The notes under the pieces: model-generated
Database searches by the model: none
Seen by the model: the letters and a program-made list of their open reading frames with translations, nothing else
Told to the model about the DNA's origin: nothing
NCBI GenBank assembly: GCA_942486035.1
Contig: CALNXK010000363.1
Location: forward strand, 112,001-176,000
Length of the DNA stretch: 64,000 bases
From: Porites lobata
Taxonomy: Eukaryota; Cnidaria; Anthozoa; Scleractinia; Poritidae
Direction: 5' to 3'
In this document: one piece after another, positions 16,530 to 27,858 of the stretch
How positions within the stretch are numbered: the first letter of the stretch is position 1
How the letters are laid out: every line of letters starts with the position of its first letter
Translations under genes and position numbers: made by a program

Positions 16530-17215
16530 TTATTTTAAGAAATTCTTAATCTTATTATAAATTTTATCCTCATAAATTTTCGTATATTTATATTTATTTT
16601 TATAATTATTAATATCTCTATGAATTTCATCAATTCCTTCATAAGTAAAATAATTTTTCAATCTTATTATAAGATCTTCCTTTAAAATTAGAAAAAGCAA
16701 CAAATGTAATTAAACTATGGTAAATATTTGGATCTAAAAGGCTTAATTTAGTTCTCCTATCTTTTTGATTTTTTATTACTTTTCTTTTCCATTTTTCTAT
16801 TTCTGAATGAATTATTTTACCATTATCCAAATCATCAAGGTTAATTAATTTTACATCATTAAATACAAGTTGTTTAAAATCATATCTATTTCTTAATATA
16901 TATCTAAAAGGTGGATTTTCTTCAAAATCTTCAAATACGTATAATTTTTTTTATAATAAACATCACTATTTTCAAAAGTAATACCAAATTTATAATATCT
17001 ATCAAGTAAAATAAAATAATCTTCATCTAAATATGAGTCATTATCATATTCTTCATTTTCTAAAAAATCACCAGAATATTTAATTAACATAAAAACTAAA
17101 TGCTGAAAAGGATGATTTCTTGCTAAAGTGTTAATTTTTTTAAATCAAAAAGTTTAAATTTAAAATCAAGGGGTATAATAAATTCATTCATTTCAGGAGA
17201 GCATATAATCATTTT
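16530..17215 (-). pseudogene. Unknown viral gene broken by at least three frameshifts
   Basis: Reading from about 17215 (ATG) to TAA 16530-16532, coding-like sequence occupies four successive frames. The switches fall at an A7 run near 17137-17143, at an A6-8 run near 16945-16955, and near 16676. The pieces seen as separate small frames (16893-17090 and 16639-16830) are parts of it. Total length would be about 225 codons, rich in Tyr, Asp and Lys, with a basic IEKWKRKVIKNQKDRR segment. It resembles a cytoplasmic protein, with no domain identified. The density of slips marks strong decay or poor consensus here. Confidence 0.4.
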
Positions 17216-17250
17216 TTTTATTTATTAACTATATTTTTTTAAGTTAATTA

Positions 17251-17284
17251 TTAATCTTATAACAAAAAAATGTTATAAGATTAA
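17251..17284. terminator. Hairpin 3' of the last viral gene
   Basis: A 14-bp perfect stem (17251-17264 with 17271-17284) surrounds a 6-nt A loop, ending 5 nt before the stop codon (17290) of the minus-strand gene at 17290-17745. This is the fourth hairpin or palindrome at a viral gene end. Confidence 0.52.
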
Positions 17285-17289
17285 AAATA

Positions 17290-17745
17290 TTAATCACTAT
17301 CAGTATCAGATAATATATCCTCAAGATCATCACTATCAAGTCCATAACTATCACTATCACTATCACTATCAGTACAATAATCCCAAAAACTCTTGATACC
17401 TTCTTCATATTTTATTTTAAACTTACTACAAAATAATTCGAAATCATCATAAATATTTTTAAAACCAGGATAAGGATCAATAAAAGGTTCATCATCATCA
17501 TCATAACAACGTTTACAAAAATTAATATATTGTTTAAAATTAAGAATTTTTTTTTTAATCTTAATTAAGTAATCAACATCACTACTTTTAATCTCAAAAT
17601 TACTAACATCATTAAGATAACCTAATTTTTGAGCTAACAAAAATTTTTTAATAAATTTTTTTATTTTATCAACTCTATGATTTTCAAATAATCCACGATA
17701 TGCTTCATTTATATTATCAACAAAAAACTTAAAATCCTTATTCAT
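17290..17745 (-). CDS. Hypothetical viral protein with Asp/Ser-rich tail, 151 aa
   Basis: The frame from ATG 17745 to TAA 17290 encodes a helical Lys/Phe/Ile-rich protein with a CKRCYDDDDEPF segment near residue 77 and a final SD-repeat acidic tail (DSDSDSDS). The same frame is open upstream to about 17850, crossing the composition boundary, so the true start could have been further left or lost at the junction. It is the last viral gene before host DNA. No family recognised. Confidence 0.5.
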   Translation of the reverse strand: MNKDFKFFVDNINEAYRGLFENHRVDKIKKFIKKFLLAQKLGYLNDVSNFEIKSSDVDYLIKIKKKILNFKQYINFCKRCYDDDDEPFIDPYPGFKNIYDDFELFCSKFKIKYEEGIKSFWDYCTDSDSDSDSYGLDSDDLEDILSDTDSD

Positions 17746-18640
17746 CCCTCTTATAAAAAGATATTCATTTTTAAATTCCCTTGCATATTCTGGAATTTTA
17801 TTTGTCCCAGAAATGCAATTTTGTTGACCCAGATAACCATTTTCCTAACTACTGCACCCATGCCTCTAATGCTGTTGTTTTATGTGTTCTATCGTGTGGT
17901 GGAGGCAAAATCCTCCGTTTTGCCTAAGGGTAGTGACACCAAGATTAAGTGCTGCTTGAATCTCGCATATACCTTTCCGGCATTTCGCTCCACGGAGCAC
18001 ACACAGGGATCTCAAGTAACAACGACGACGACGGCAGTGAAAACATCACTGAACAAATGGATTTGCGTCCTTTCAAACTTTATCGCGTTTATTTGAAACC
18101 ACGCAATTCGTCAAATGTAGGCGAGTTTTCGTGGAGTTGAATTCTTAACGACTTCATCCATGTTCAAATAGAGAGAGGACAATTTCTCGTTGTATGTCCA
18201 CGCCCTTCACAAAACGCTGCATTGGGAGGTTTCACGTCGTAGTGGTGCAGTGGACGTCAAAGAAATGTACTAAGAAGCGTGATGCACGTGCAGAGCAGTT
18301 GTTTTGCTCGTAAAACGAATTGTTTTTTGACGTTGTCGTTGTCGTCGTGGTAGTTGCTTAAGCTCCCTTATGACACAAGGTCGACGGAGGCTTGGGTGGA
18401 CAACTTCATGCAAATCACTGTATTTTGTTCACCCAAGCCTCGAGTTGGTGCCCTTGGTGGCGTTTGAATGTCGTTTGAGAGGGTCAAACCTTTGTGAACC
18501 AATCACCATATGACTGTATTATTTTGTATACAAGAACACATATGCAACAAGACAGCAAGGACATATGGCTGGCTGTGAATCCTTTGCAATTCGGTCATAG
18601 TTTGGCCGTTGTCAATGCCACAGAATGAAATAATTTTTAA
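17746..18640. other. Virus-host boundary and repetitive-looking host DNA
   Basis: Base composition rises sharply from strongly AT-rich to near-balanced at about 17,800-17,830. No terminal repeat can be defined because the other viral end is outside the window. From about 17,950 to 18,360 a decayed stretch encodes GISSNNDDDGSENITEQMD and a KKCTKKRDARAE-like run in changing frames. I recall similar repeats in coral genomes but cannot confirm this. A small inverted repeat (aggcttgggtg with cacccaagcct) lies at 18,388-18,443. No gene seen. Confidence 0.4.
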
Positions 18641-19198
18641 ACGAAGAGCTTACTACCCATACTGCTATGCGGTGTTATTTGGCTTTTCGACCTCGTCAAT
18701 AACTGATTTCCGAGTTGCCCAAGGTTCAAAGCGAGGCTAAGTGCGAAGCCATTGATATGAAAATTCCTTTTTATTCTCATGCAAATAGGACTCATTATCA
18801 CATGAAAGTTTTTGCAGTTAGCCTCGTTTTGAAAGTGAAAGATTTTGAAACTCGGAAATAGCCTATTGAAATGGCTGTAGACGAAGAATGTGCAAACGAC
18901 GGAGGTTGTGGGTCCATTCTCCTTCGCGGTTGAATTGGCAACAAGTGACGGATGACTTTCGGGCTCCGGAAAGTCACTGAAGCTCATCCAGATTAAACTG
19001 CAGATACCGTTTTAAGTTTTAAGCGCTGGCCAACATGTACTGTTTTGTAAATATCGTAACCGAGTTAGTTATTCGAGCGTCTGAGTGAACCTTTGAATGC
19101 CGTAATTGAAAAAGGAATTTTTTAAAATCAAATTTTCTGGTCTCAAAACGCTGCCAACGTGCATCCCACATTTGATTGCACTTGCCTCGTCCCTAGGC

Positions 19199-19719
19199 CA
19201 TGGGGCACCCAACGACTGTTTTCTGTGAAATATTATATTTGTTCGGAAAAGCAAATATTGCCTAGAATTTTTTTATTGCTTGAGGTAAGCTAAAAATTTC
19301 TACACAATTGTTGCACTCATGTACAATTTTCGAAGCTTATCTAATAAATTACTTCGATTTCTGAAGTTTAATTATAATTTCACTTCCCAAGCTAGGCTAC
19401 TTTTTTTTTTTTTTTTTTTTTTTGTAAAGAAAAGGAAACCTAAAATTTTTGGACTCAAAAATGCAATGGAAAGAGAAATCCTGGAAATCAGAAACAGTGT
19501 CTCAGTTTAGTAATACTTGAAATTGCATCTAAAAGTTTTGGAAAAATAATACTGAAACCCTTGTAATTTCGAACAGACTGAAGTTCCCCTAGGAAGACCG
19601 CACAGAAACAAATTTTAAAGCGCCGCTTAGAATGCATTTCTGAACATCTAAACGTAATCTGGGTAGCCTAAATAGTACTAACAATGTATTTAGAAGGAAA
19701 CCGTCGTTGGGTGCCCCTG
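19199..19719. mobile_element. Non-autonomous DNA transposon, GGGGCACCCAACGA family, copy 1
   Basis: The ends are catggggcacccaacgac at the left and the inverse of caggggcacccaacgacg at the right. The flanking 6-mers ctaggc and ctgggc differ at one base. There is a 22-T run at about 19,402. The internal sequence (for example ttttcgaagcttatctaata) is shared with the copy at 25,452-26,394. No coding capacity. With the copy at 38,275 this defines a family with 6-bp target duplications. Confidence 0.65.
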
Positions 19720-19984
19720 CTGGGCACAGCCTATGCTTTTTTAGTCAAGTAAGAGCGAGAAGGCCTGGTGGACGAGAAGGAAACGCCAGCACTATACGAC
19801 CACTTGTGAACTGAACATAAGTTTAATTATTTCCTATGTGAGTACCTAAAGTTCGTTATTTTGAAAGTACCAAATTTACATGAAATGCGGCTTGACGATG
19901 GGAAGCAGTTTATTTGCCCGTCCATGAGGGCTAAAACACTGGTTTGTTCCTACTCTGGTTTGCCTCTTTTTTCCATTTTTGAAC

Positions 19985-20110
19985 CCCCAATAATACACTC
20001 TGTTTGCCCCTCTCCCCACCCCCTTCCCAAATTGGAGGATTGCATATGAGAGCATGTGAAAACAATAACTTAGGCCAAATTTGGGGGACAAACAGAGTGT
20101 ATTATGGGTT
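19985..20110. mobile_element. Short MITE-like inverted repeat
   Basis: cccaataatacactctgtttg (about 19,986-20,006) is repeated inverted at about 20,090-20,108 (caaacagagtgtattatggg). It is a roughly 125-bp element with no coding capacity and no clear target duplication. Confidence 0.5.
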
Positions 20111-20817
20111 ATTCGAAAATAGTCAATGGTTTCTTTGCTAGTAAAGGTCCCGCTCACGGCGAGAGAAAAATGAGAGGAATTATGTTAACTTCCCTTGACT
20201 CGCGGGGTGATGGTGTGGGGCGGGATAACAAATTCTCTTTTCCCTTCCCCCCCTACCCGCCCACGGGAACTATAATTATTTCCATGACGACCGACATGGG
20301 TTAACTTATCGGCAAGGTTTGAAGAACGTGACTCGGTTTCGCTGAGGACTTCCTTGAGGTCCTTGAGTACTTTGGCCACACCACTAGAGCATCGTTTCTA
20401 TAAACTGAAAAAAGGAAGGACTTGCTCTTTGGGAGGCTGAGGAAAATCACATCAGTGAAATTAACTGTTCTGGTGCGACGCAATAGGGAAAATGCGTGAG
20501 GTAAGCATGTCATTGAAAGAACCAAAGCAGGTGAAAGCTGTGGAAAGTAGACAAAGCGGTGGCACGAGACAGAAAGTTTTGGTCAGACAGCGTGGAGGCC
20601 TTGTGTGCCTACTGGCTCGACAAAACTACTGATGATGATGAAGTATGCCACTGCCCTTATTTCTCAATTAATAATTGTTTGTCATTAGCTCTTTGGCGAA
20701 TCTAACAAATAGGTAAAAACATTAAAGTGTCAATGCTTCTGGATTTCTTTATTCTTTACAGTACTAATACAGATTTAATAGTAGTTTTCAAAGTCCAGAT
20801 GATCACATGACTCGAGC

Positions 20818-22913
20818 TTACTGCTGAGCTTTCGGTACTTCTTCAATGAAGATACGATTCATTGAATGCCAACCAGTCTCGCCATCAGCAAGCTTATGAC
20901 CTGTGACGCACTTTCCAACCCAGAATCCCACTCGCACCTTTCCTTTCTGAATGTTATTGCAGTGACCTTCAATGTGGCGGTGATGGTGAAGATTGTGGTT
21001 TCTGCCTGTTTGCATGTAGAATGCACCGTCAATAGTCCCTGGCGAGCTGCACTCGGCTCCATTGAAGCTGAAATACCAGCGACTACAGCAGTTGTCACAT
21101 GAGGCAATCCTGAGATTACCGGCAAAGTAGACATGGAGGACAGTGTCCGGGTATTTCTTCACAAAGTCACAGTTCTGAACGAGGTATAAAGAATCAGCAT
21201 GTGTATTGTATTGTATTTTTATTTACTCCATTCTATAAAAGATGTTACATCAGTTGTACATATTTAGACTAATTTAATAATGCAAGGTGTTTTGACAAAA
21301 AAAAAAATACATGTACACAAGGTTAGCAATGAAATTAAGATTAGAGAAGTGCACAGTATAGTAAAACTAAAAATGGCCTTTTAACACAATACTATTTAGC
21401 GTCAAAAGACGCGGCCATCATCATCGCTGACCGCTGACCAAAGCATTTTGGCAATCAAACGTTTTACTGAAATTACTTGCTTTGAGCTTATAGAATATTA
21501 CAAAGTGACGTTCCGCACTTACATATATCAGTCCTGATTCTTTGGGGTCCAGTTTTTTCCAAGCACACTCCTTCCAGTTCATGTGTGAAACCAGTTGTGG
21601 CGTTCCACCGTCGCCTTTGACCCCTCGCTGTCCTTTTTGTCCAGCGGAACCCTGGATCTCAGGTTCTCCCTCTGCTCCTTTTTTTCCATCAGCACCACGC
21701 GCTCCCTGGGTCCCAGTTTTCCCCGGGCTGCCCAGGTCTCCTTTGGCTCCATCTCGACCAGGTGCCCCGGGGGCTCCTGGGATGCATGTCATGTATGTCC
21801 ACATCCCGGTTTGTCCACCATTTTTACAAGATGGACAAGATTGAACAGGCTGCCAAAAATAGAAAAAGTCAATGACAAACTGCTACTGTAGTAGCTCTTC
21901 ACGATTTTACCTGTCATCTAGCGTTTCAATCCAAGTTTTAATTGGGGTTTTTTAACGTAATCGTTAATTGTGATTTTGTAAAAAGAAATTTGTTTTCCAG
22001 TAAAGAAGCTGTTTTTGTAAAAATGTTAATTTTGATTGTTTAAAACGTGAAAATGTTCTCCCTCTTCTTAGGGAAAGTTCATTTAATATGGCAAGGGGGG
22101 GAATGAAGATATTGAGGGGGCTCGAAAATTTTTAGACACCCGAAGGGGGCTCTGAAAAAAATTGTTGCGCTAGGAGGGGGGCTCCGAAAATTTGTATACT
22201 TCAAAACCAACACATGACATCATCATACAGATCGGATGGTTTTCAACTCAACAATTTAATGACCTGTGCAACTCAGCTATATCACGTGGTTTACAAATAT
22301 AACAAATGTAGTCTCAGTAATTATTATACTCTTGTTCATCCCAAAAATGCTTTAGAAAATTGTATCACAACTGTATCTCAAGTTTGTCATAGTATAAACC
22401 ATTGAAGACAATAACGGTAAATATATTTAATACAGTCTAGCGATCTTTTTTCAGGGGAGCAAAGGAATTGAAGGAGGGGGGGCTCTGAAATTTTTTCAAC
22501 TACCAAGGAGGGGGCTCCTAAAAAATTGAACCGCTAGCGAGGGGGGCTGCTAAAATTTCAAGCTTCGAGTTTCAATATCTTCATCCCCCCCCCCTTGTCA
22601 TATTAAATGAACTTTCCCTTAAAACAGTGATCGAGGTTGTACAAGTAATCATACCAAGCATCTTAATTTTTTGTTTGAATTTGGTAGTACTGATTTAGTT
22701 AATAAATTAACATATAATACGTCATTCCTAGTTTTCTCTATAAACTAACGTTATTTAACTGTAATAAAAAAATGTGTAGTGTAGTGGCAATATCTGATAT
22801 ATAGTTACCTTGGTGTCTGGTGGTTTGTTGTCCTTAGCAGAGCAGAAACCAGCCGTGAGCGAAAAAATCAGTACAAACAACATGGTGGTCACTTTAACTC
22901 GTGATCGCATCAT
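20818..22913 (-). CDS. CTHRC1-like secreted collagen-repeat protein, copy 1
   Basis: Three coding exons: 22809-22913 (signal peptide MMRSRVKVTTMLFVLIFS), 21523-21849 and 20818-21174, total 262 residues. All junctions are phase 0 with GT/AG (donors GTAACT and GTAAGT; acceptors ttggCAG and gttCAG). Exon 2 has a CPSC motif, about 20 Gly-X-Y triplets and then NWKECAWKKLDPKESGL. Exon 3 is the CTHRC1-type globular domain (CCSRWYFSFNGAECSSPGTIDG, GHCNNIQKG, FWVGKC, TGWHSMNRIFIEE). One triplet reads EIQ where copy 3 has GIQ, a Gly-to-Glu change that interrupts the helix. A non-coding 5' exon probably ends at 23556 (AAG|GTAAGT). CTHRC1 family proteins are extracellular matrix/Wnt-related regulators. 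That role is not shown here. Confidence 0.85.
22071..22618. mobile_element. 548-bp MITE in intron 1 of CTHRC1 copy 1
   Basis: The ends gggaaagttcatttaatatg (22071-22090) and its near-perfect inverse at 22,599-22,618 lie between TTA duplications at 22068-22070 and 22619-22621. That points to the PIF/Harbinger superfamily. Inside are several gaggggggctc motifs. No coding capacity. Confidence 0.78.
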
Positions 22914-22921
22914 CAAGGTCC

Positions 22922-25451
22922 TCTAACTTGTGCACGTACAAGAACTGAAGTTTGATCATGATATGAAATATCTTGAGTAGGTCAAACGAAAACCCAATGA
23001 ACATGATTAACACTTAGCAATTATTGAGTGTGGCTGGGTAGGATCTGAAGAAGTATGCAGATCGAGGAGGATGTTATCCACCGAGGCTGAAGGCTGTAAT
23101 CCTCCCCCCCTCAAATTCTTCATAACCAACTGGCGCTTACCATATTTGGTATATTGGAATAAAGGCTTCTAGGGCTAGACCATCAAGCTGTTTTTTTTTA
23201 CGAGTGAACTAAAACAAATGGTGTTTACTGCTAACCAGGGACGAAATAGCTGATTTCTAACTAAATCTCAGTGAACAGAAGTAATACAAGAATGCGCTAA
23301 ACATATCGCCCTATGAATTTTATAAACTTTCTGAGGAGTATCTGCAACGGACAAACATCTGTTTTTGAAACCGTACCCAGAAATAGGCCAAAAGTTTGAA
23401 GAAAGTCTACCATGAGGTAATCTTGTTCAGAACTCAGGAATATTTTGAATGAATAATAATATACTTCATATTTAAGATATGCCTTGGAATGAATGAACGG
23501 TTTAAATGCAATGGAATCTCGATGACTGTTACAGAGTCTTTTGAAGTTAACTTACCTTCGTTTTACGATTGCCAAAGCCTAATGATAGCAATGATTATCG
23601 TTACCGGTTAATTTATTTCCGCTCTTGCAATAATTACTTAACTTTTCATCTTTTTAAAACAAGTTTCAACGAAATCCGATCCCCCAATCATTACATCTCA
23701 CGTCTAAACGACGTCGAGCATTTTGATTGGTTCTTTTGGCTTAACATGAGAAATTCGTGTTATGCGTTTTTCAGGAACTGAGTTCCTGTGCGTGCAAATC
23801 ATCCTTTTGTTCCATGGTCGAGAATCTACCAGCCAAAACATCATTTATTACATTTATTAAAATTTATTACGTGTAAGATCGTTCCCTTGGTATAGCTCAA
23901 TTTTGTCCTTTGACTGCCTGGTAATCTTTTGTTCCGGTGTTGTAGCTTTACGAGGATGCCGTCACCTCTTCACCTTTTGGTGCTGTGGGAAAAAAAATTA
24001 AACCGAGGACAGTGTCCAAGACTGAGTCTTACCATAATATGTTGTTGTTTAAATTAGGATTTTTTTTATTCTATATTACTGTAAACCCAAGCGATGTACA
24101 ATTTATTAGAAGTTAGTGAAAAACAGGAGAAAAAGAAATTACAATAATTATTACAAGTTCTTCCGTCGTTCATTTCCGTATCCAGAATAAAGCACAGAAT
24201 TTATCCACATCCAAATTTGAAAATTCTCTTTGCGGAAGTCAACACAACAGTATATCCAAATAAGCAAAGTTGTAATGATTCTGAACTATATTCAGAATTG
24301 TTTGAAAAAGACGCTTAACATGAATCATGTTTGATGCTATCATTGGACTCTGAAAATCATTTCTTTTTTTACCATGATAAATAATTGTTAAATACTGCTT
24401 ATTAACATTTTACCCGCTTAAATTGTTCTGTGCATTATACATTGAAAAGTCATTCTTAATCTGATCCGTGACAAATTACTATGGGCCGGAGGAGGTATAG
24501 AAAGCGTGGCGCATATATGATTTACCTTGTTTGCCATATGTATTCATTCCTCACCTGGTGATCTGCCTTCATGAAAGTTATGAGAACTGGAAGAAAGAAG
24601 AAATAAAGAAGCATTCAATCAAAAAGCATAATTTAAATAAAGCTGGAGAAAAACAAGAAAGCTTCGAGCACTGTACATACCAAAACTCTGCAAGGGATTG
24701 AATCATAGAATTTTCTTGTTTGAATACGTTTCTCGGCGTCAAAACATGCTCACTAAACAGCCTACGTGTGTATTCTAATTTCAATTAAACAATTTCATTC
24801 GCCTGCGGAACTATTAGGTTGCTAAGTAACCAATGCACACGACGAAAGGCCTCTTTGCATAATTTTTGAAATACTGTACACATTTGTTTCTTACAGCATC
24901 ATTTTAACCTACAGTGTACAACTTTTACTAGAAATAAATTGATGTTGTACTTGGATTTTTTTTAATCAAAGTGCGATTATTCATATATAGCCCAAAGTAT
25001 AACTGTACAATTGAAAGAAAAGTTGCAGTCTGAGATATCGCGAGATGATATCACTTAGAGAAATTATCACCGGCTCCCTAAACTGACCTCGACTTGAAAG
25101 AGTGGTAAATTGTTATACTCATTTTCCGTCTTAGTAGCCATTATCCATTCTGGTCCATTCTTATTCCATCCAGTAAATAATCCTAGTGTAATCAGTTAAC
25201 TTTAGTGATCTTACACAGTCGCTCGATCATTCACCATTTGCTGACGTGTATTAAGCACCGGTTCATGCTAGACTTTTTTATTTCTTCAGAGACACTAAAT
25301 AATATAGCGGTTTTCTCAGAAAACAAACAGTTTCTGTATTTTCAAAATCCTTAATTCAAGTATTCTGTTAGTTTTTGCTTGTCTTTGAACAACTGTATGG
25401 TCAGTTAAGAAATAAGAGCGGCTTTTTTCTGTACGAAGAGCGTGATCTAAA
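22922..25451. other. Upstream flank of CTHRC1 copy 1
   Basis: This holds no convincing gene. It contains the probable non-coding first exon donor (23556), and about 23,480-24,840 is closely related to 47,200-48,540 upstream of copy 3 (for example ttgccaaagcc followed by aatgatagcaatgattatcg). A short GT/AG-bounded stretch at 24,560-24,592 on the minus strand could be another untranslated exon, but this is weak. Confidence 0.5.
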
Positions 25452-26394
25452 CAGGTGCACCCAACGACTGTTTTCTTTAAAGTATCTGTTCTGAGAAGCA
25501 AATATTGCGTAGAATGTTCTATTACTTTAGTGCGGCCAAAAATTTATAGGTGAACGTTGCATTCATCATCATAGAGCACAATTTTCGAAGCTTATCTAAT
25601 AAATTCCGTACGGTTTTTTTGAAGTTTATTTTTTCACATTTCACTTCCTAGGTTAGGCTATTTTTCGTAGAAAAAAGGAAACCTAAAACTTCGGATTAGA
25701 AAATATATATGGTGGGGAGAGGAATCAGAAAAATTCTCTGTTACGCGGGTAATCTTTTAGAGGACGGGTATCTTGCAAACTAAACTGAACGCAGGGTTGT
25801 CGGAACAGCAACAAGAAGATTTATTCCAAAATGAACGTAGTTTCCACGAAATAAAACTCCACAACAGCACGTAACTCGTTAAACTTACACTTGATAAACT
25901 TATACGGCCTCCGCCAACTTGGATAAACACTGCTTTCGTCACACTTGACTAAACACGACTAACGTCGAACTCTCCTCGCTTGTGAAAACTAGTTAAAACT
26001 TAACTCGAACTGGCCTACTTATATACTTTTACACTACGATTCTAGAACTTTCCAAATAGTCTAATTATAGAGAGATTACAAAATGTACCGCTTTTAGAAA
26101 CGCTTACATAAGATCCTAAAATAAACAAACTACGAACTCTCGCGAAGCTTCTAGAAAGTCACCCTAGTCACGCAATACAATTTTTCGTAACATTCTCATT
26201 TCCGTCAATGCCTCTAAAATTTTCGGAAAAATAATACTGAAGCCCTTCTAATTTCAAAAAGGTTCAAGTTCCCACACGATGAGCGAACAGATACACAAAT
26301 TTTCATAGCCCTGCATAGAATGCAATACTCTGGATAGCCTAAAAAGTTTTCAGTCTCAATGGATTTAGGAGGAAATCGTTGTTGGGTTCCCCTG
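25452..26394. mobile_element. Non-autonomous DNA transposon, GGGGCACCCAACGA family, copy 2, carrying a nested LTR
   Basis: The left end caggtgcacccaacgac and right end inverse of caggggaacccaacaacg match the family. The flanking 6-mers are tctaaa (25446-25451) and tgtaaa (26395-26400). It is split by the solo LTR at 25739-26192. Internal sequence aligns with copy 1 on both sides of that insertion. Confidence 0.65.
25739..26192 (-). mobile_element. Solo LTR with 5-bp target duplication
   Basis: 454 bp begin TGTTACG and end CGTAACA, flanked by ttctc at 25734-25738 and 26193-26197. On the minus strand there is a TATA-like gtatataag near 26,018 and an AATAAA near 25,815, so the LTR reads right to left. 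No internal retrotransposon sequence remains. The parent is probably a Gypsy- or BEL-type element, not resolved. Confidence 0.82.
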
Positions 26395-27858
26395 TGTAAA
26401 GAACCATTATATTTGTGGAACATATTTATTAAGTTTCCTTTGTAAGTAAGCGACAAATGATTTAACCAAAAAGTCGATTTTGGCTTTGTAGTTCGATAAA
26501 TTAACAAGCTTGTCGAACTGTAAAGATGAATAAAGCTTAGTTTCAAATCGCTGTATTACTCTACACGTCACTTTTGATTACGGAGCTTATATATGTCGCT
26601 GTGTTGAACACATTTTTTTTTGTTATTTTATTGGTCGTGTTAATAATCAGTAGTAGTAGATATCAATTTTCTTTAAATTCACTATTTCGAATTTATCATT
26701 CACGACCACCATTATAACCGTTTGCCTGAATAACAATACTGTTGGTTTTGTTGGTCCGCAGAGTCTATTATCCTATTAAAAGTATAATTTTATGACTCAA
26801 GTTCGCACAAACGGCTCTGACTCGATACGGCGGGGGTGATTCTCACCTGCCCTACCGACTAGTCCTCGATGTTTGAGATGTGTGTCATTTAGCATTACTC
26901 GTAAACCTCTACTGTCCATGGTCATACATGTATCTAGCAAACAAAAATTGAGCAAAATTTGTGGAAAGGATTATCCACAAGCTAGAGTAGATATACATGC
27001 TAATAATACATGTAAGATGAGATGATTCCAAAGCAGAAAATTCCAAACGATCCTATAGATCAGATTTGAGTTTGGGATTCTTTTTTCGCCTATTCACTGT
27101 TCCTTAATAAATGGTGAAAAGCCTAAATGTTTCATGGAAATTTTCTCCGATCCTCAGAAAATTCCAGGTTCGCTTAAGCTTGAGACACTGTTAGCAGAAT
27201 CATTCTTCGGGACTGGATATATAGTACTGTTCATTTCTTGCTTACCGTTTGAAATCATGAATGAAAGTCTTAGTTTTGGTTTGGGAGATGACTTCATTTA
27301 GCTGCCTATTCACTGTTCTTCTTATTGAATCAACTGTATGAGTTAGCTTTGTAATAGTATTTCACTCTTAATTGTTTAATATTAAGTTCTACAGGTAATC
27401 AATTGTGAGAGCTTTAGCACAACGAAATATCTCTGTATTTTCTTCGTAAAGTAAAGAGCTGTTCATTGAAAGCTAATACCCATAACAGACCGAAATTTTG
27501 GTAAAATTTCAACAAACTTCTAGTAGGAAAGCTATGTTTTGGAATTGTGTAGCCTAAAAAATAATGAGTTCGAAAATTGCTTTGTAAATTCAATCTAACA
27601 ATTACTGAAATATCTAGAAAATTTCATCAGTGTATACTGATTTAGAGCTGTGAAAATGTTTTCACGGGTAAAATTTGAAACCGTGACTCGTAGGCGGAAA
27701 TTTACTGTAATTTTACGCTTCCAAATAATTTGGAAGCATAAAATTACAGTAAATTGCTGAGTACACTGAAACCAGAGCTATTATGGAAATCGCCTTGGAA
27801 TTCCACGAAACATTGAATATTCACAGACGATTTACTGAGTTATGTATAGGAACTCTTA
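26395..27858. repeat. Segmentally duplicated flank, unit A
   Basis: Parts 26,400-27,210 and 27,480-27,858 are diverged copies of 48,870-49,650 and 49,920-50,205, and of 43,570-44,400 and 40,860-41,400. Shared landmarks include attccaaag followed by gggattctttt, and cacgaaacat...cacagacgattta. No gene found in it. Confidence 0.55.
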
